Source of the DNA: Bacteroidota bacterium
Lineage (GTDB): Bacteria; Bacteroidota; Bacteroidia; B-17B0; Aurantibacillaceae
Reading direction: 5' to 3'
Assembly: GCA_025362395.1 (NCBI GenBank)
Contig: JANYGK010000078.1
Span: forward strand, 1-64,000
Length of the DNA: 64,000 nt
In this document: positions 20,783 to 29,646 of the stretch, in pieces
Position numbering within the stretch: position 1 is the first letter of the stretch
Layout of the letters: each line of letters opens with the position of its first letter
Notes under the pieces: model-generated
What the model was told of the DNA's origin: nothing
The model's input: the letters and a program-made list of their open reading frames with translations, nothing else
Database searches by the model: none
Made by a program: the position numbers and the translations under genes

Positions 20783-21580
20783 GTGAAAATGAACTCTTCA
20801 ATGATATTAGAACCCTCCATATCGGCTCACGAACATAGTCTGCTGTATGCACAAACTATACAAAACGGATTACTGCCTAAAACAAGGCACTTTGAAAAAT
20901 CATTTAAAGATCATTTTATTTTATACAAACCACAGGATAAAATAAGCGGAGATTTTTACTGGCTTACAAAAAAAGAAGACACGGTGTTTTTTGCTTTAGC
21001 GGATTGCACAGGCCACGGGGTTTCGGGTGCCATGCTATCAGTGTTGGGTATAAGCTTATTAAACTATGTAGTGCAAAAAAACTTTTCGTTGGTTGGTGAT
21101 TATTTAACCGAGCTTGATAAAAAATGGGTTGAAACATTTAATGGCGAACTCAACGATTCTTATTTTAATAATGATTGGATGGAGATAACATTGTTTTCAT
21201 ACAATACTAAAACAAAGGAGTTTCAGTACGCATGCGCGGGAGGTGAGTTTGCCATATATCAAAATAATACTATAAGTACACACAAAGGCAACAGTTTTCC
21301 CGTAGGTGGATGGCAGATAGAAAAGAACAGGGAATTTACCACACACTATGTAACGCTTGAACCCGAGGCTAAATTATATTTTTTCTCTGATGGATTAAAA
21401 CACCAGTTTGATAATACTAACAAAAAAAAGTTCGGCCGCAAACGCTTGTTAAACGCTATAGAGCATTATCACACCTTTTCTTTAGAGAACCAACATGAGC
21501 TGCTCGATTTCATTTTTAATGCATGGAAAGATACCACGTCGCAAACGGATGATGTTACCTTAATAGGAATTGAACTTTAA
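20783..21580 (+). CDS. SpoIIE/PP2C-type serine/threonine phosphatase (stand-alone)
   Basis: 'KPQDKISGDFYWLTKKEDTVFFALADCTGHGVSGAMLSVLG', 'FFSDGLKHQFDN', 'TSQTDDVTLIGIEL'. GTG start in ORF track; ATG at 20789 or 20801 possible. Confidence 0.88.
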   Translation: MKMNSSMILEPSISAHEHSLLYAQTIQNGLLPKTRHFEKSFKDHFILYKPQDKISGDFYWLTKKEDTVFFALADCTGHGVSGAMLSVLGISLLNYVVQKNFSLVGDYLTELDKKWVETFNGELNDSYFNNDWMEITLFSYNTKTKEFQYACAGGEFAIYQNNTISTHKGNSFPVGGWQIEKNREFTTHYVTLEPEAKLYFFSDGLKHQFDNTNKKKFGRKRLLNAIEHYHTFSLENQHELLDFIFNAWKDTTSQTDDVTLIGIEL

Positions 21581-21641
21581 TTGTAAACCAAACGGCATGT
21601 TAAGTTAATATTATATAATTGCTCTTTTTAACTACGCCATT

Positions 21642-21696
21642 TAATGTTAAGGTAACATACGCTTAATAAAAAAATTAATTCCCCTTCGTTTTTTTG
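21642..21696 (+). promoter_or_regulatory. Candidate Pho-box array plus -7-like box upstream of TonB receptor
   Basis: TAATGTT-AAGG-TAACATA-CGCT-TAATAAA at 21642/21653/21664; TTTG ends at 21696. Confidence 0.65.
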
Positions 21697-21716
21697 CGGT
21701 CAGTAAAATCCACTAT

Positions 21717-24608
21717 ATGTTTAAAAAAATATCGCTTATTATTACCCTTTTAGTTTTTTCCTACATAACTAATGGGCAAACCGGGAAAATAACCGGAAAA
21801 ATCGTTGACTCTAAAACTGGTGAAACACTTCCGGGAGCTACTGTATTGCTTGAAGGAACAACAAAAGGCGCGTCAAGTGATTTTGACGGAAATTTTAGTT
21901 TAAATAATGTGCCTGTCGGCTCACAGGTTCTTATTGTGAGCTTTATTACGTATGATTCAAAAAGACTAGCAGGAGTAAAAGTTCCGGCAAACGATGTACT
22001 CAATTTAAATATTACGCTTGATCAATCGTCTTCTCAAACCTTAGGTGAAGTAATAGTTCAGGCAGAAGTAAATAAAGAAAACAATACTGCCTTAGTGATG
22101 CAACAGAAAAATAATGCAAGCATAAGCGACGGTATCAGCGCCGAAACCATTAAGCGCACGCCTGACAGAAATACCAGCGATGTTTTAAAACGTGTAAGCG
22201 GCGTTACCATCCAGGACGATAAATTTGTAATTATTCGCGGATTAAATGAACGCTATAACGGATCCTATTTAAACGGTTCGCCCTTGCCAAGTACAGAACC
22301 CGATAAAAAAGCATTTGCTTTCGACTTGTTCCCTTCCAATATGTTGGATAATATTATGATCTACAAAACAGCCAGACCTGATATGTCAGGGGAATTTGCC
22401 GGAGGTATTGTAGAGATCAATACGAAAAGTATCCCCGAGAAAAATTTTGTTTCTGTTAGCGGAGGCCTAGGTTATAATACCGTTACCACAGGGAAAGCAA
22501 AAACAGTGTATGACGGTGGAAAGTATGATAAATTTGGTTTTGATGACGGCTCTAGAAATTTACCTTCACAAGTACCTGCCCAGGCAGATAAAGCGTCGTG
22601 GATAGCAAACAAAGATCAGGCGCGTGTGGCTACTTATTTCAACAATGATTGGGGTTACAGCCAATCTAAATTTGCTCCAAACTCCTCCGCGCAAATAGCT
22701 GCCGGTTATAATTTTAAATTAAAAGGCAGAGATTTTTTAGGGGTTATCGCCAGCTTGGGATATAACTCTACACAAACCTTGTATACAATGCAACGAACAG
22801 AATACAATGGTATCCATGTATACGATACAGATCCAAACGCTGTCGGAAAACAGAATGAAACATTTAATAGAATAAATCAAACACAGGTGTCAACGGGGGC
22901 ATTGCTTAACCTCGCCTGCAAAATAAATGAAAACAATACAATCAGTTTAAAAAATATGCTCACCGGATACGCAGATAATAAATTTATAAGTGCAAGCAGC
23001 ATTAATTATAATGATTCCCGCGAATACAAAAGCAGGATCAATTCCAGGTTTTTTACCGCTAACCGTATTACCTCTTCACAACTAAACGGGGATCATCTTT
23101 TAGCAAAATCAAAAATTAAAATAGGATGGAATGCCGGTATCAGTACTATTCAGAGAACCGTACCGAATTTAAGAATGACCTCTTATACTAAAAGAGATTC
23201 TTTAGATCCAAGTAACCCGTATCCGAAGGATACTGTTTACAAAGCCGACATTGGTAATGGGGGAACAACAGGACCTAATTATGCCGGCTATAGGGTTTAC
23301 TCTCAATTAAATGAAACCATTCAAAACGCTAAAATGGATATTTCAAGGCCCTTTAAAGTAACGGAAAACTTTAAGATTGAGGCTAAAATAGGCGGGTTTT
23401 ACCAAGGCAGGTCTCGCCAGTTTAACATCAGGCAGTTTGGGTTAAACCAATATACGGCCCCCGGAATTAATAAAGATGACAGCCTGTTGTATTTACCGGA
23501 AAATGAAATATTTTCTGCTCAAAACATGAGTGTAACTCCTCTGGGAACAGGAGGATTTAAATCCACAGAAATTACGCATGATGACGATAATTACCATGCA
23601 ACCTCAACACTTTTGGGCGGATACGGCATGGTAGAACTTAAATTAAAAGATAAGATCAGGCTTATTGGCGGCCTGAGATATGAAAGTTATACGCAACAAA
23701 TAAATGTAAAGTATAAAAGTTTAGATTCTATAATTGTAAAAAGTACCATTAATGATTTTTTACCTTCCGTTAATTTAATCTATAATATCAATAAAACCTT
23801 GGGTGTTCGATTATCCTATTCTAAAACACTTAACAGGGCTGAGTTCAGGGAACTGGCTGTTACCAATTGGTTTGATCCTGAAACACGATTATCCATTGCG
23901 GGTAACCCTGCGTTAGTACGTTGTTATATTCAAAACTTGGATGCGCGTTTTGAAATTTATCCGGGCCGCGGACAACTATTTACCGTATCAGGGTTCTACA
24001 AATATTTTAATACACCCATTGAACGTTATATGTTGAAGGCAAATGAAAACCAGATTTATTACCGTAATGCAAACTTTGCAACTGTATACGGAGGAGAGCT
24101 TGAATACAGGGTAAACGTTGGCGCCATTCTAAAAAAAGATTCTATACGGTTTTTAAATAACTTAAACCTGTTCTCAAATTTATCGCTTATTAAATCGGAA
24201 GTAAATGTAAAAGGCATTAACAGCTCGGTGCCTGATACGCGCACTATGCAAGGGCAGGCACCTTATATTATTAACGCGGGTATATCGTACATCGATATTA
24301 AAAACGGATTTAGCATAACAGGAATGGTTAACAGGGTGGGAGATAAAATTTATATTGTAGGAAATGAAATAGATGTTGATCGTTGGGAAAAAGCACGGAC
24401 TGTGGTTGATTTACAGGCAACCAAATCATTTTTTAAAAACAGGCTGGAGCTTAGAATTAACGTAAAAGATTTGCTGCATAAAGATTACATTATTTATTAT
24501 AAAAGAGCTGTGACAGAAAAAGGTCCTTACAACCCAACAGTGGATTATGTAAATTTTAAACGAAACTTCGGAAGTACTTACTCTTTTATAGTAAGCTATA
24601 AATTTTAA
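21717..24608 (+). CDS. TonB-dependent receptor with CarboxypepD_reg-like domain
   Basis: 'GKITGKIVDSKTGETLPGATVLLEGTTKGASSDFDGNFSLNNVPVG', plug 'RTPDRNTSDVLKRVSGVTIQDDKFVIIRGLNERYNGSYLNGSPLP', barrel C-terminus. Confidence 0.93.
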   Translation: MFKKISLIITLLVFSYITNGQTGKITGKIVDSKTGETLPGATVLLEGTTKGASSDFDGNFSLNNVPVGSQVLIVSFITYDSKRLAGVKVPANDVLNLNITLDQSSSQTLGEVIVQAEVNKENNTALVMQQKNNASISDGISAETIKRTPDRNTSDVLKRVSGVTIQDDKFVIIRGLNERYNGSYLNGSPLPSTEPDKKAFAFDLFPSNMLDNIMIYKTARPDMSGEFAGGIVEINTKSIPEKNFVSVSGGLGYNTVTTGKAKTVYDGGKYDKFGFDDGSRNLPSQVPAQADKASWIANKDQARVATYFNNDWGYSQSKFAPNSSAQIAAGYNFKLKGRDFLGVIASLGYNSTQTLYTMQRTEYNGIHVYDTDPNAVGKQNETFNRINQTQVSTGALLNLACKINENNTISLKNMLTGYADNKFISASSINYNDSREYKSRINSRFFTANRITSSQLNGDHLLAKSKIKIGWNAGISTIQRTVPNLRMTSYTKRDSLDPSNPYPKDTVYKADIGNGGTTGPNYAGYRVYSQLNETIQNAKMDISRPFKVTENFKIEAKIGGFYQGRSRQFNIRQFGLNQYTAPGINKDDSLLYLPENEIFSAQNMSVTPLGTGGFKSTEITHDDDNYHATSTLLGGYGMVELKLKDKIRLIGGLRYESYTQQINVKYKSLDSIIVKSTINDFLPSVNLIYNINKTLGVRLSYSKTLNRAEFRELAVTNWFDPETRLSIAGNPALVRCYIQNLDARFEIYPGRGQLFTVSGFYKYFNTPIERYMLKANENQIYYRNANFATVYGGELEYRVNVGAILKKDSIRFLNNLNLFSNLSLIKSEVNVKGINSSVPDTRTMQGQAPYIINAGISYIDIKNGFSITGMVNRVGDKIYIVGNEIDVDRWEKARTVVDLQATKSFFKNRLELRINVKDLLHKDYIIYYKRAVTEKGPYNPTVDYVNFKRNFGSTYSFIVSYKF

Positions 24609-24613
24609 CCGCT

Positions 24614-24690
24614 TAACATTAAAATAACATAAACTTTAGTATAGCGTAAGTTTAAATTAATTAAAAAGAAATATACACCCTTTAATTTTG
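24614..24690 (+). promoter_or_regulatory. Candidate Pho-box array plus -7 box upstream of secreted protein
   Basis: TAACATT-AAAA-TAACATA-AACT-TTAGTAT-AGCG-TAAGTTT at 24614/24625/24636/24647; TAATTTTG at 24683-24690. Confidence 0.7.
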
Positions 24691-24711
24691 TAAAAAAATA
24701 AAATAAAACCA

Positions 24712-26394
24712 ATGAAAAAACAACTACTTACAGCATTATCAGTGCTAACATTAGGTGTAACCGTAGCCCAAACAGGGTTCTTTACGCCAACTTCATTCCG
24801 CGGTGCCTTTGCGCCTGCGCCAACTGCTATGTGGACAAACACATGGACGGAATGGGATCCTCAATTTAAAGTATATCCTGCCCCAACCATGACTGTTACA
24901 GGTAACATTACAAGTAATACAACCTGGACAACCGGTCAAACAGTGCTTTTATCCGCAACGTGTTTCGTAAAAAACAATGTAACATTAACTATTCAACCGG
25001 GTGTTGTTATCAGAGGCGATAAATCTGTTACAGGTGCCGGTTTATTTATTACTACAGGTTCTAAATTAATCGCTAACGGAACAGTGAGTCAACCAATTGT
25101 ATTTACATCCGATCAAGCTCCCGGAGGAAGAACGGCAGGTGACTGGGGCGGAGTTATTTTATTGGGTCTTGCAACTAACAACAGCCCTGCAGGAACAGGT
25201 ACATTAACTAACTCTGCAGGTACAAACTATATTGAAGGATTACCTATATCTGCTGATACGCAATATGGCGGATCACTTGATGCTGACAACTCAGGGTCTT
25301 TACAATATGTTCGTATTGAATATGGAGGATACGTTTATCAGCCGAACAAAGAAATTAACGGTTTAACATTTGGTGCTGTCGGTTCAGGTACAACTATCGA
25401 TAACATCCAAGTGTCTTTTTCAAATGATGACTCTTTTGAGTGGTTTGGCGGCTCAGTAAACTGTAAACACTTAGTGGCTTACCGCGGTTTAGATGATGAT
25501 TGGGATACAGATAACGGTTATCATGGAAATGTACAGTTTTGTCTTGGTGTTCGTGATCCTCAAATTTCTGATAATCCTTCAGTATCTACTTCAGAAGGTT
25601 TTGAATCAGATAACGATCCAAACGGAACAACATCAACTCCTTTAACTTCAGCTATATTTACTAATATTACTGATATTGGTCCATTAAGAGGTGTGCCTAC
25701 AGCTACCTGTGCGAGCGGGTTTCAAAGAGGTGCGCGTATCCGTCGTAATTCTAACTTAAAAATTTATAATTCTATTTTAATGGATCATAAAACACGCGGT
25801 TTATATGTTGACGGTAGCTTATGCGAAGGAAACGCAAACTCGGGTGCTTTAAAATTTATGAATAATATTGTAGCAGGTTACGGTGCAAGAGCAACAGAAA
25901 CAGGAACTTTTGGCATACTTGTTAGTCCTAACACGTGGATTAAATCTCAACCTAACGATACGTTGCTTTCTTCAGCAGGTATTTTAACAACGCCTTATAA
26001 CTATACAAGCCCTGATTACAGACCGGCTGCTTTAAGTATAGCTTTAGCGGGCGCAAGCTTTACGGATGGTCCTATCGCAGCTAACACTAATACAGTTGTT
26101 GGTCCAAACTCAATTGCAGGTCATAATACTGAATTAAATACTGTAGTCTTATATCCTAACCCAACAGCAGATGTAAGCTCTTTAAGCTTTAATGCTGCTC
26201 ATAGCACAGAAGTGTCTGTATATGTATCAGACGTTACAGGTAAAATTGTTTTAACCGCGGCTGAAGGCTTAGCAATGAACGCCGGACAGAATACAATTAG
26301 TATTAACAGTGCTTCTTTAACAGCAGGAATATATTTTGTTACTATAAAAAGTTCTTTAGGTAACGAAACACTTAAAATGGTTATAAATAAATAA
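24712..26394 (+). CDS. Secreted beta-helix-like protein with T9SS type A sorting domain
   Basis: Signal peptide; 'VKNNVTLTIQPGVVIRGDKS...GSKLIANGTVSQPIVFTSDQ'; C-terminal 'LYPNPTADVSSLSF...AGIYFVTIKSSLGNETLKMVINK'. Confidence 0.85.
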   Translation: MKKQLLTALSVLTLGVTVAQTGFFTPTSFRGAFAPAPTAMWTNTWTEWDPQFKVYPAPTMTVTGNITSNTTWTTGQTVLLSATCFVKNNVTLTIQPGVVIRGDKSVTGAGLFITTGSKLIANGTVSQPIVFTSDQAPGGRTAGDWGGVILLGLATNNSPAGTGTLTNSAGTNYIEGLPISADTQYGGSLDADNSGSLQYVRIEYGGYVYQPNKEINGLTFGAVGSGTTIDNIQVSFSNDDSFEWFGGSVNCKHLVAYRGLDDDWDTDNGYHGNVQFCLGVRDPQISDNPSVSTSEGFESDNDPNGTTSTPLTSAIFTNITDIGPLRGVPTATCASGFQRGARIRRNSNLKIYNSILMDHKTRGLYVDGSLCEGNANSGALKFMNNIVAGYGARATETGTFGILVSPNTWIKSQPNDTLLSSAGILTTPYNYTSPDYRPAALSIALAGASFTDGPIAANTNTVVGPNSIAGHNTELNTVVLYPNPTADVSSLSFNAAHSTEVSVYVSDVTGKIVLTAAEGLAMNAGQNTISINSASLTAGIYFVTIKSSLGNETLKMVINK

Positions 26395-26415
26395 CCGAGT
26401 TTAAAATACTACTTA

Positions 26416-26447
26416 AAAACGCTCTCCTTTCGGAGGGCGTTTTTTTA
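26416..26447 (+). terminator. Rho-independent terminator
   Basis: aaaaacgctctcctttcggagggcgttttttt. Confidence 0.8.
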
Positions 26448-26498
26448 AACAAGACATTATAATTATTAAAAGCAACACATACGGTACCACTACCCTTC

Positions 26499-27191
26499 AT
26501 GAATAAAGGCTTTAACATAGTTATCTGTTCTAACTCGGAATCGTCTATAAAAAAAATCATAGACTTTCTGGAAGAAAAATTATACAATGTATCCTATGCT
26601 AAAAATGAAGAAGACCTGTTAAAACAGATCAAAAAAAATGATACGCAATTAGTTGTTCTTGAATTAGATCTTAAACATAAAGACGGGATAACCATTACAT
26701 CAGATATTCGTAATTTAAAAGACATTGAACAGCCTTACATTATTATTTTCTCCAACAAGCAAGACGACTATATACAAATAACCGCTTTTAATTCGGGTGC
26801 CGACGATTTTATTACCACACCGATCAAACCTATTTTACTGGAAGCAAGAATTTGTACGCTAAAAAAAAGGCATGCGAATTCACAAACCAACCGGGAAATA
26901 ATTCATGATCCTTCTAAATTTTTTGTAGACCGGGAACAATATTTGATCGTTACTGAAAACGGTAAAATAAGCCTGCCGCGGAAAGAGTTTGAAATGATTG
27001 ACCTCATGTTTCAAAACGCACATAAAGTATTTACCCGTCACGATTTTGCAAAACTCATTTGGAACGCCCCTGAAGTAGCCAACAGCAGGACTATTGATAT
27101 ACATATCCGAAATATAAGGCGCATATTAGGGAATGATATTATTAAAACATCCAAAGGAATCGGTTATACCATTAACCGCGATTTTTTATAA
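26499..27191 (+). CDS. OmpR/PhoB-like regulator with degenerate receiver domain
   Basis: 'LVVLELDLKHKDG' aligns with 'LIVLDVMMPEMDG' (D->E); 'TTPIKP' in place of 'TKPIKP'; intact wHTH 'SRTIDIHIRNIRRILGNDIIKTSKGIGYTI'. Confidence 0.85.
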   Translation: MNKGFNIVICSNSESSIKKIIDFLEEKLYNVSYAKNEEDLLKQIKKNDTQLVVLELDLKHKDGITITSDIRNLKDIEQPYIIIFSNKQDDYIQITAFNSGADDFITTPIKPILLEARICTLKKRHANSQTNREIIHDPSKFFVDREQYLIVTENGKISLPRKEFEMIDLMFQNAHKVFTRHDFAKLIWNAPEVANSRTIDIHIRNIRRILGNDIIKTSKGIGYTINRDFL

Positions 27192-27226
27192 ATCCTTATA
27201 TAAAAACATTTCCAAATTTATGTATA

Positions 27227-28222
27227 CTAATTACTTTTAGGGTACGTATCAAATAAAAACTGAAGTGTTTCAGGAATAGTATTACTTTGAACCTTTGGGT
27301 TCGATTTCGGATCACTCAACCATTTTAAAATGTTATCCGCAAAATGCTCATCCGCATCCTCTAAAACAGTTACGCCCATTTTTCTTAAAGCAGCCGCATT
27401 GCATTGCTGTTCATAATGATTTTTAATGGGAATGCTCATTAATTTTTTACCGAGGTATAAGGCTTCAGCCGGTGTTTCAAAACCTCCGCCCGTAATTAAA
27501 CCCAAACAATTTAATAAGCTTTGATTAAAAAGCTGTTGGTTCACGGGGTAAAAGGTAATATTATTTTGAACCGTTATTTCTTTAATACCGTCTAAGAACC
27601 AATGAAATTGAAGGTGTTTCAAATGTGTAAACGCCTGCAATAAGCAATGTTTTTGGAAAGACGGCAGGTATACTGTTATATGTTTTAAATTTTGAACGGA
27701 AGCATTTATAAATTCTTCTTTAATTACCGGTGGCAATACAAACGAATCATACTTTTGAAAATGAAATCCGATATGCTTGGTAGCATGCGCGTAATGTTTT
27801 AAGATTGTTTCACCTACTATACTTTTTTTATCGGGTCGCGGCGTATTATCAGATTGAAAACTGGCCTGGTGACCTAATTGAACAGAAGGAACTTTTTGAA
27901 GCTTACAGGCTAAGGAGGTTACAAAATCAAAGTCATTAATAACAACATCATATCGCTTCAACGGCAACGCTTTAGCATCTTTGTACATAGATAAAGGCTT
28001 GATATTTTTTACAATATCCATGTAATTTAAACCGCCACATTTGCTGTAGTGTAAGCTGCAACCGTCGCTGCGATACCGAACAGGAAAATTAAAATCGAGG
28101 TTCGAATTATTACCACTTACAAAAAAATCAACTTCCCCAAATTTTTTAAGGTACGGATATAATTGTGCAGCTCTGCTAATATGGCCGTTGCCTGTGGCTT
28201 GTACCGCGTAAAATATTTTCAT
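27227..28222 (-). CDS. Glycosyltransferase family protein (GT-B fold-like)
   Basis: 'MKIFYAVQATGNGHISRAAQLYPYLKKFGEVDFFVSG' and 'LGLITGGGFETPAEALYLGKKLMSIPIKNHYEQQCNA'. Confidence 0.8.
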   Translation of the reverse strand: MKIFYAVQATGNGHISRAAQLYPYLKKFGEVDFFVSGNNSNLDFNFPVRYRSDGCSLHYSKCGGLNYMDIVKNIKPLSMYKDAKALPLKRYDVVINDFDFVTSLACKLQKVPSVQLGHQASFQSDNTPRPDKKSIVGETILKHYAHATKHIGFHFQKYDSFVLPPVIKEEFINASVQNLKHITVYLPSFQKHCLLQAFTHLKHLQFHWFLDGIKEITVQNNITFYPVNQQLFNQSLLNCLGLITGGGFETPAEALYLGKKLMSIPIKNHYEQQCNAAALRKMGVTVLEDADEHFADNILKWLSDPKSNPKVQSNTIPETLQFLFDTYPKSN

Positions 28223-28225
28223 AAA

Positions 28226-29047
28226 TTAAGATGCTAAAATTTTCTTTACAATATCCTGTTCATCGGGCTTATCAATAGGATAAATCAGGTCTAAATAATT
28301 TTTATCGTAACTAAAAATTTCCCATTTACCATTATCATATTCTAACGCTGTTAAGTTCTCTACCCAATCGCCGCTGTTCAAATACGTTACTTTTCCTTTA
28401 TCGGTTACCACATTTCGTATTTGCGGCATGTGTATATGCCCGCACACTACGTAGTCATAATTTTTTTCAATAGCAATTTCTGCAGCTGTACTTTCAAAAT
28501 CACTCACAAAGGCTACCGCTTTCTTTACACCGTCTTTTACCTTTTTTGAGAAGCTCATTTTTTCTCTTCCGAATAATTCCAATACCCAATTAATAAACCG
28601 ATTAATAAGGATTAGCCAGTCGTAGCCTTTGCCTCCAAGTTTCGCTAATAACTTTGCATAGCCTTTAGTAGAGGAATCAAACACATCGCCATGGAAGATC
28701 CAGGCTGATTTACCGTCAATATTCAATAACAGTTTATCTACAATCTCAAAATTTCCAAGAATCAAGTCAGTATACTTTCTCAGCATCTCATCGTGGTTGC
28801 CGGTAATATAAATAACACGCGTGCCTTTGCTTGCCATTTTCATAATATGCCTGAGCACATCCATGTGTGAGGCCGGAAAATAACTTTTACTGAAATTCCA
28901 CATATCAATAATATCTCCATTGAGTACTAAAGTTTGCGGGTTAACCGTTTTAAGGTAATGTAATAATTCCTTTGCGTGGCAGCCGTATGTACCTAAGTGT
29001 ACATCGCTGATAACTAATAGTTGCAATTCACGTTTACTATACATCAT
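28226..29047 (-). CDS. UDP-2,3-diacylglucosamine diphosphatase-like metallophosphoesterase
   Basis: 'LVISDVHLGTYG', 'NGDIIDMWNF', 'ITGNHDEML', 'VCGHIHMPQI'. Confidence 0.85.
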   Translation of the reverse strand: MMYSKRELQLLVISDVHLGTYGCHAKELLHYLKTVNPQTLVLNGDIIDMWNFSKSYFPASHMDVLRHIMKMASKGTRVIYITGNHDEMLRKYTDLILGNFEIVDKLLLNIDGKSAWIFHGDVFDSSTKGYAKLLAKLGGKGYDWLILINRFINWVLELFGREKMSFSKKVKDGVKKAVAFVSDFESTAAEIAIEKNYDYVVCGHIHMPQIRNVVTDKGKVTYLNSGDWVENLTALEYDNGKWEIFSYDKNYLDLIYPIDKPDEQDIVKKILAS

Positions 29048-29175
29048 TAGTTTTTACAAACTTAGGTGTGATGTATTACTTTAATGTAGCTTATACATTA
29101 AGAAAATAAAAAGAATAGCAAATAAATGTGAACTTAATATTACTAACCGATACAAAGAAGAAAATAGAGAGGGAA

Positions 29176-29628
29176 CTATTCTTCTTCGGCAATTTTTTTG
29201 ATCTCCGTTAAAATAGAACTCCAGCCGCCGCCTGCAATGCTTTCATTATACCTTTTTTCTCCATCGGCTACTTTAGCATAATCGCCTTGTGTAATGGTTA
29301 ACTCTGTATCATTATTTTTTTCAACCAAACTATAAGTAACCGTCGTATAATTTTCAGGTTTATCGGGTGTAGCCGAGTTAGGATCAATAGTGGTATAAGC
29401 CAATAGCTTGTTAGGATGAAAGGCAACCACATGCCCTTTAACTGCTACAAGCTCTACACCCTCAAACACACCTTTCCATAACAGTTCGCTGCCTACCTTC
29501 CAATCGCTCACTGTTTCACAACCAAACATGTATTTTTTGGTATGTTGAGGATTAATTAAAACGTCCCACACTTTATGTGCGGGAGCGTTTATAATAAGAA
29601 TGTTTTTTATAATTAATTCTTTTTCCAT
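29176..29628 (-). CDS. SRPBCC/AHSA1-like domain protein
   Basis: 'APAHKVWDVLINPQHTKKYMFGCETVSDWKVGSELLWKG', C-terminal 'GGGWSSILTEIKKI'. Confidence 0.82.
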   Translation of the reverse strand: MEKELIIKNILIINAPAHKVWDVLINPQHTKKYMFGCETVSDWKVGSELLWKGVFEGVELVAVKGHVVAFHPNKLLAYTTIDPNSATPDKPENYTTVTYSLVEKNNDTELTITQGDYAKVADGEKRYNESIAGGGWSSILTEIKKIAEEE

Positions 29629-29646
29629 AGAAACACTATTAAAAAT

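Noticed and set aside
26400-26499. Phased Pho-box-like repeats upstream of the degenerate regulator
   Set aside because: No convincing 11-bp series found; only TACCCTTC resembling a -7 element, so not claimed.
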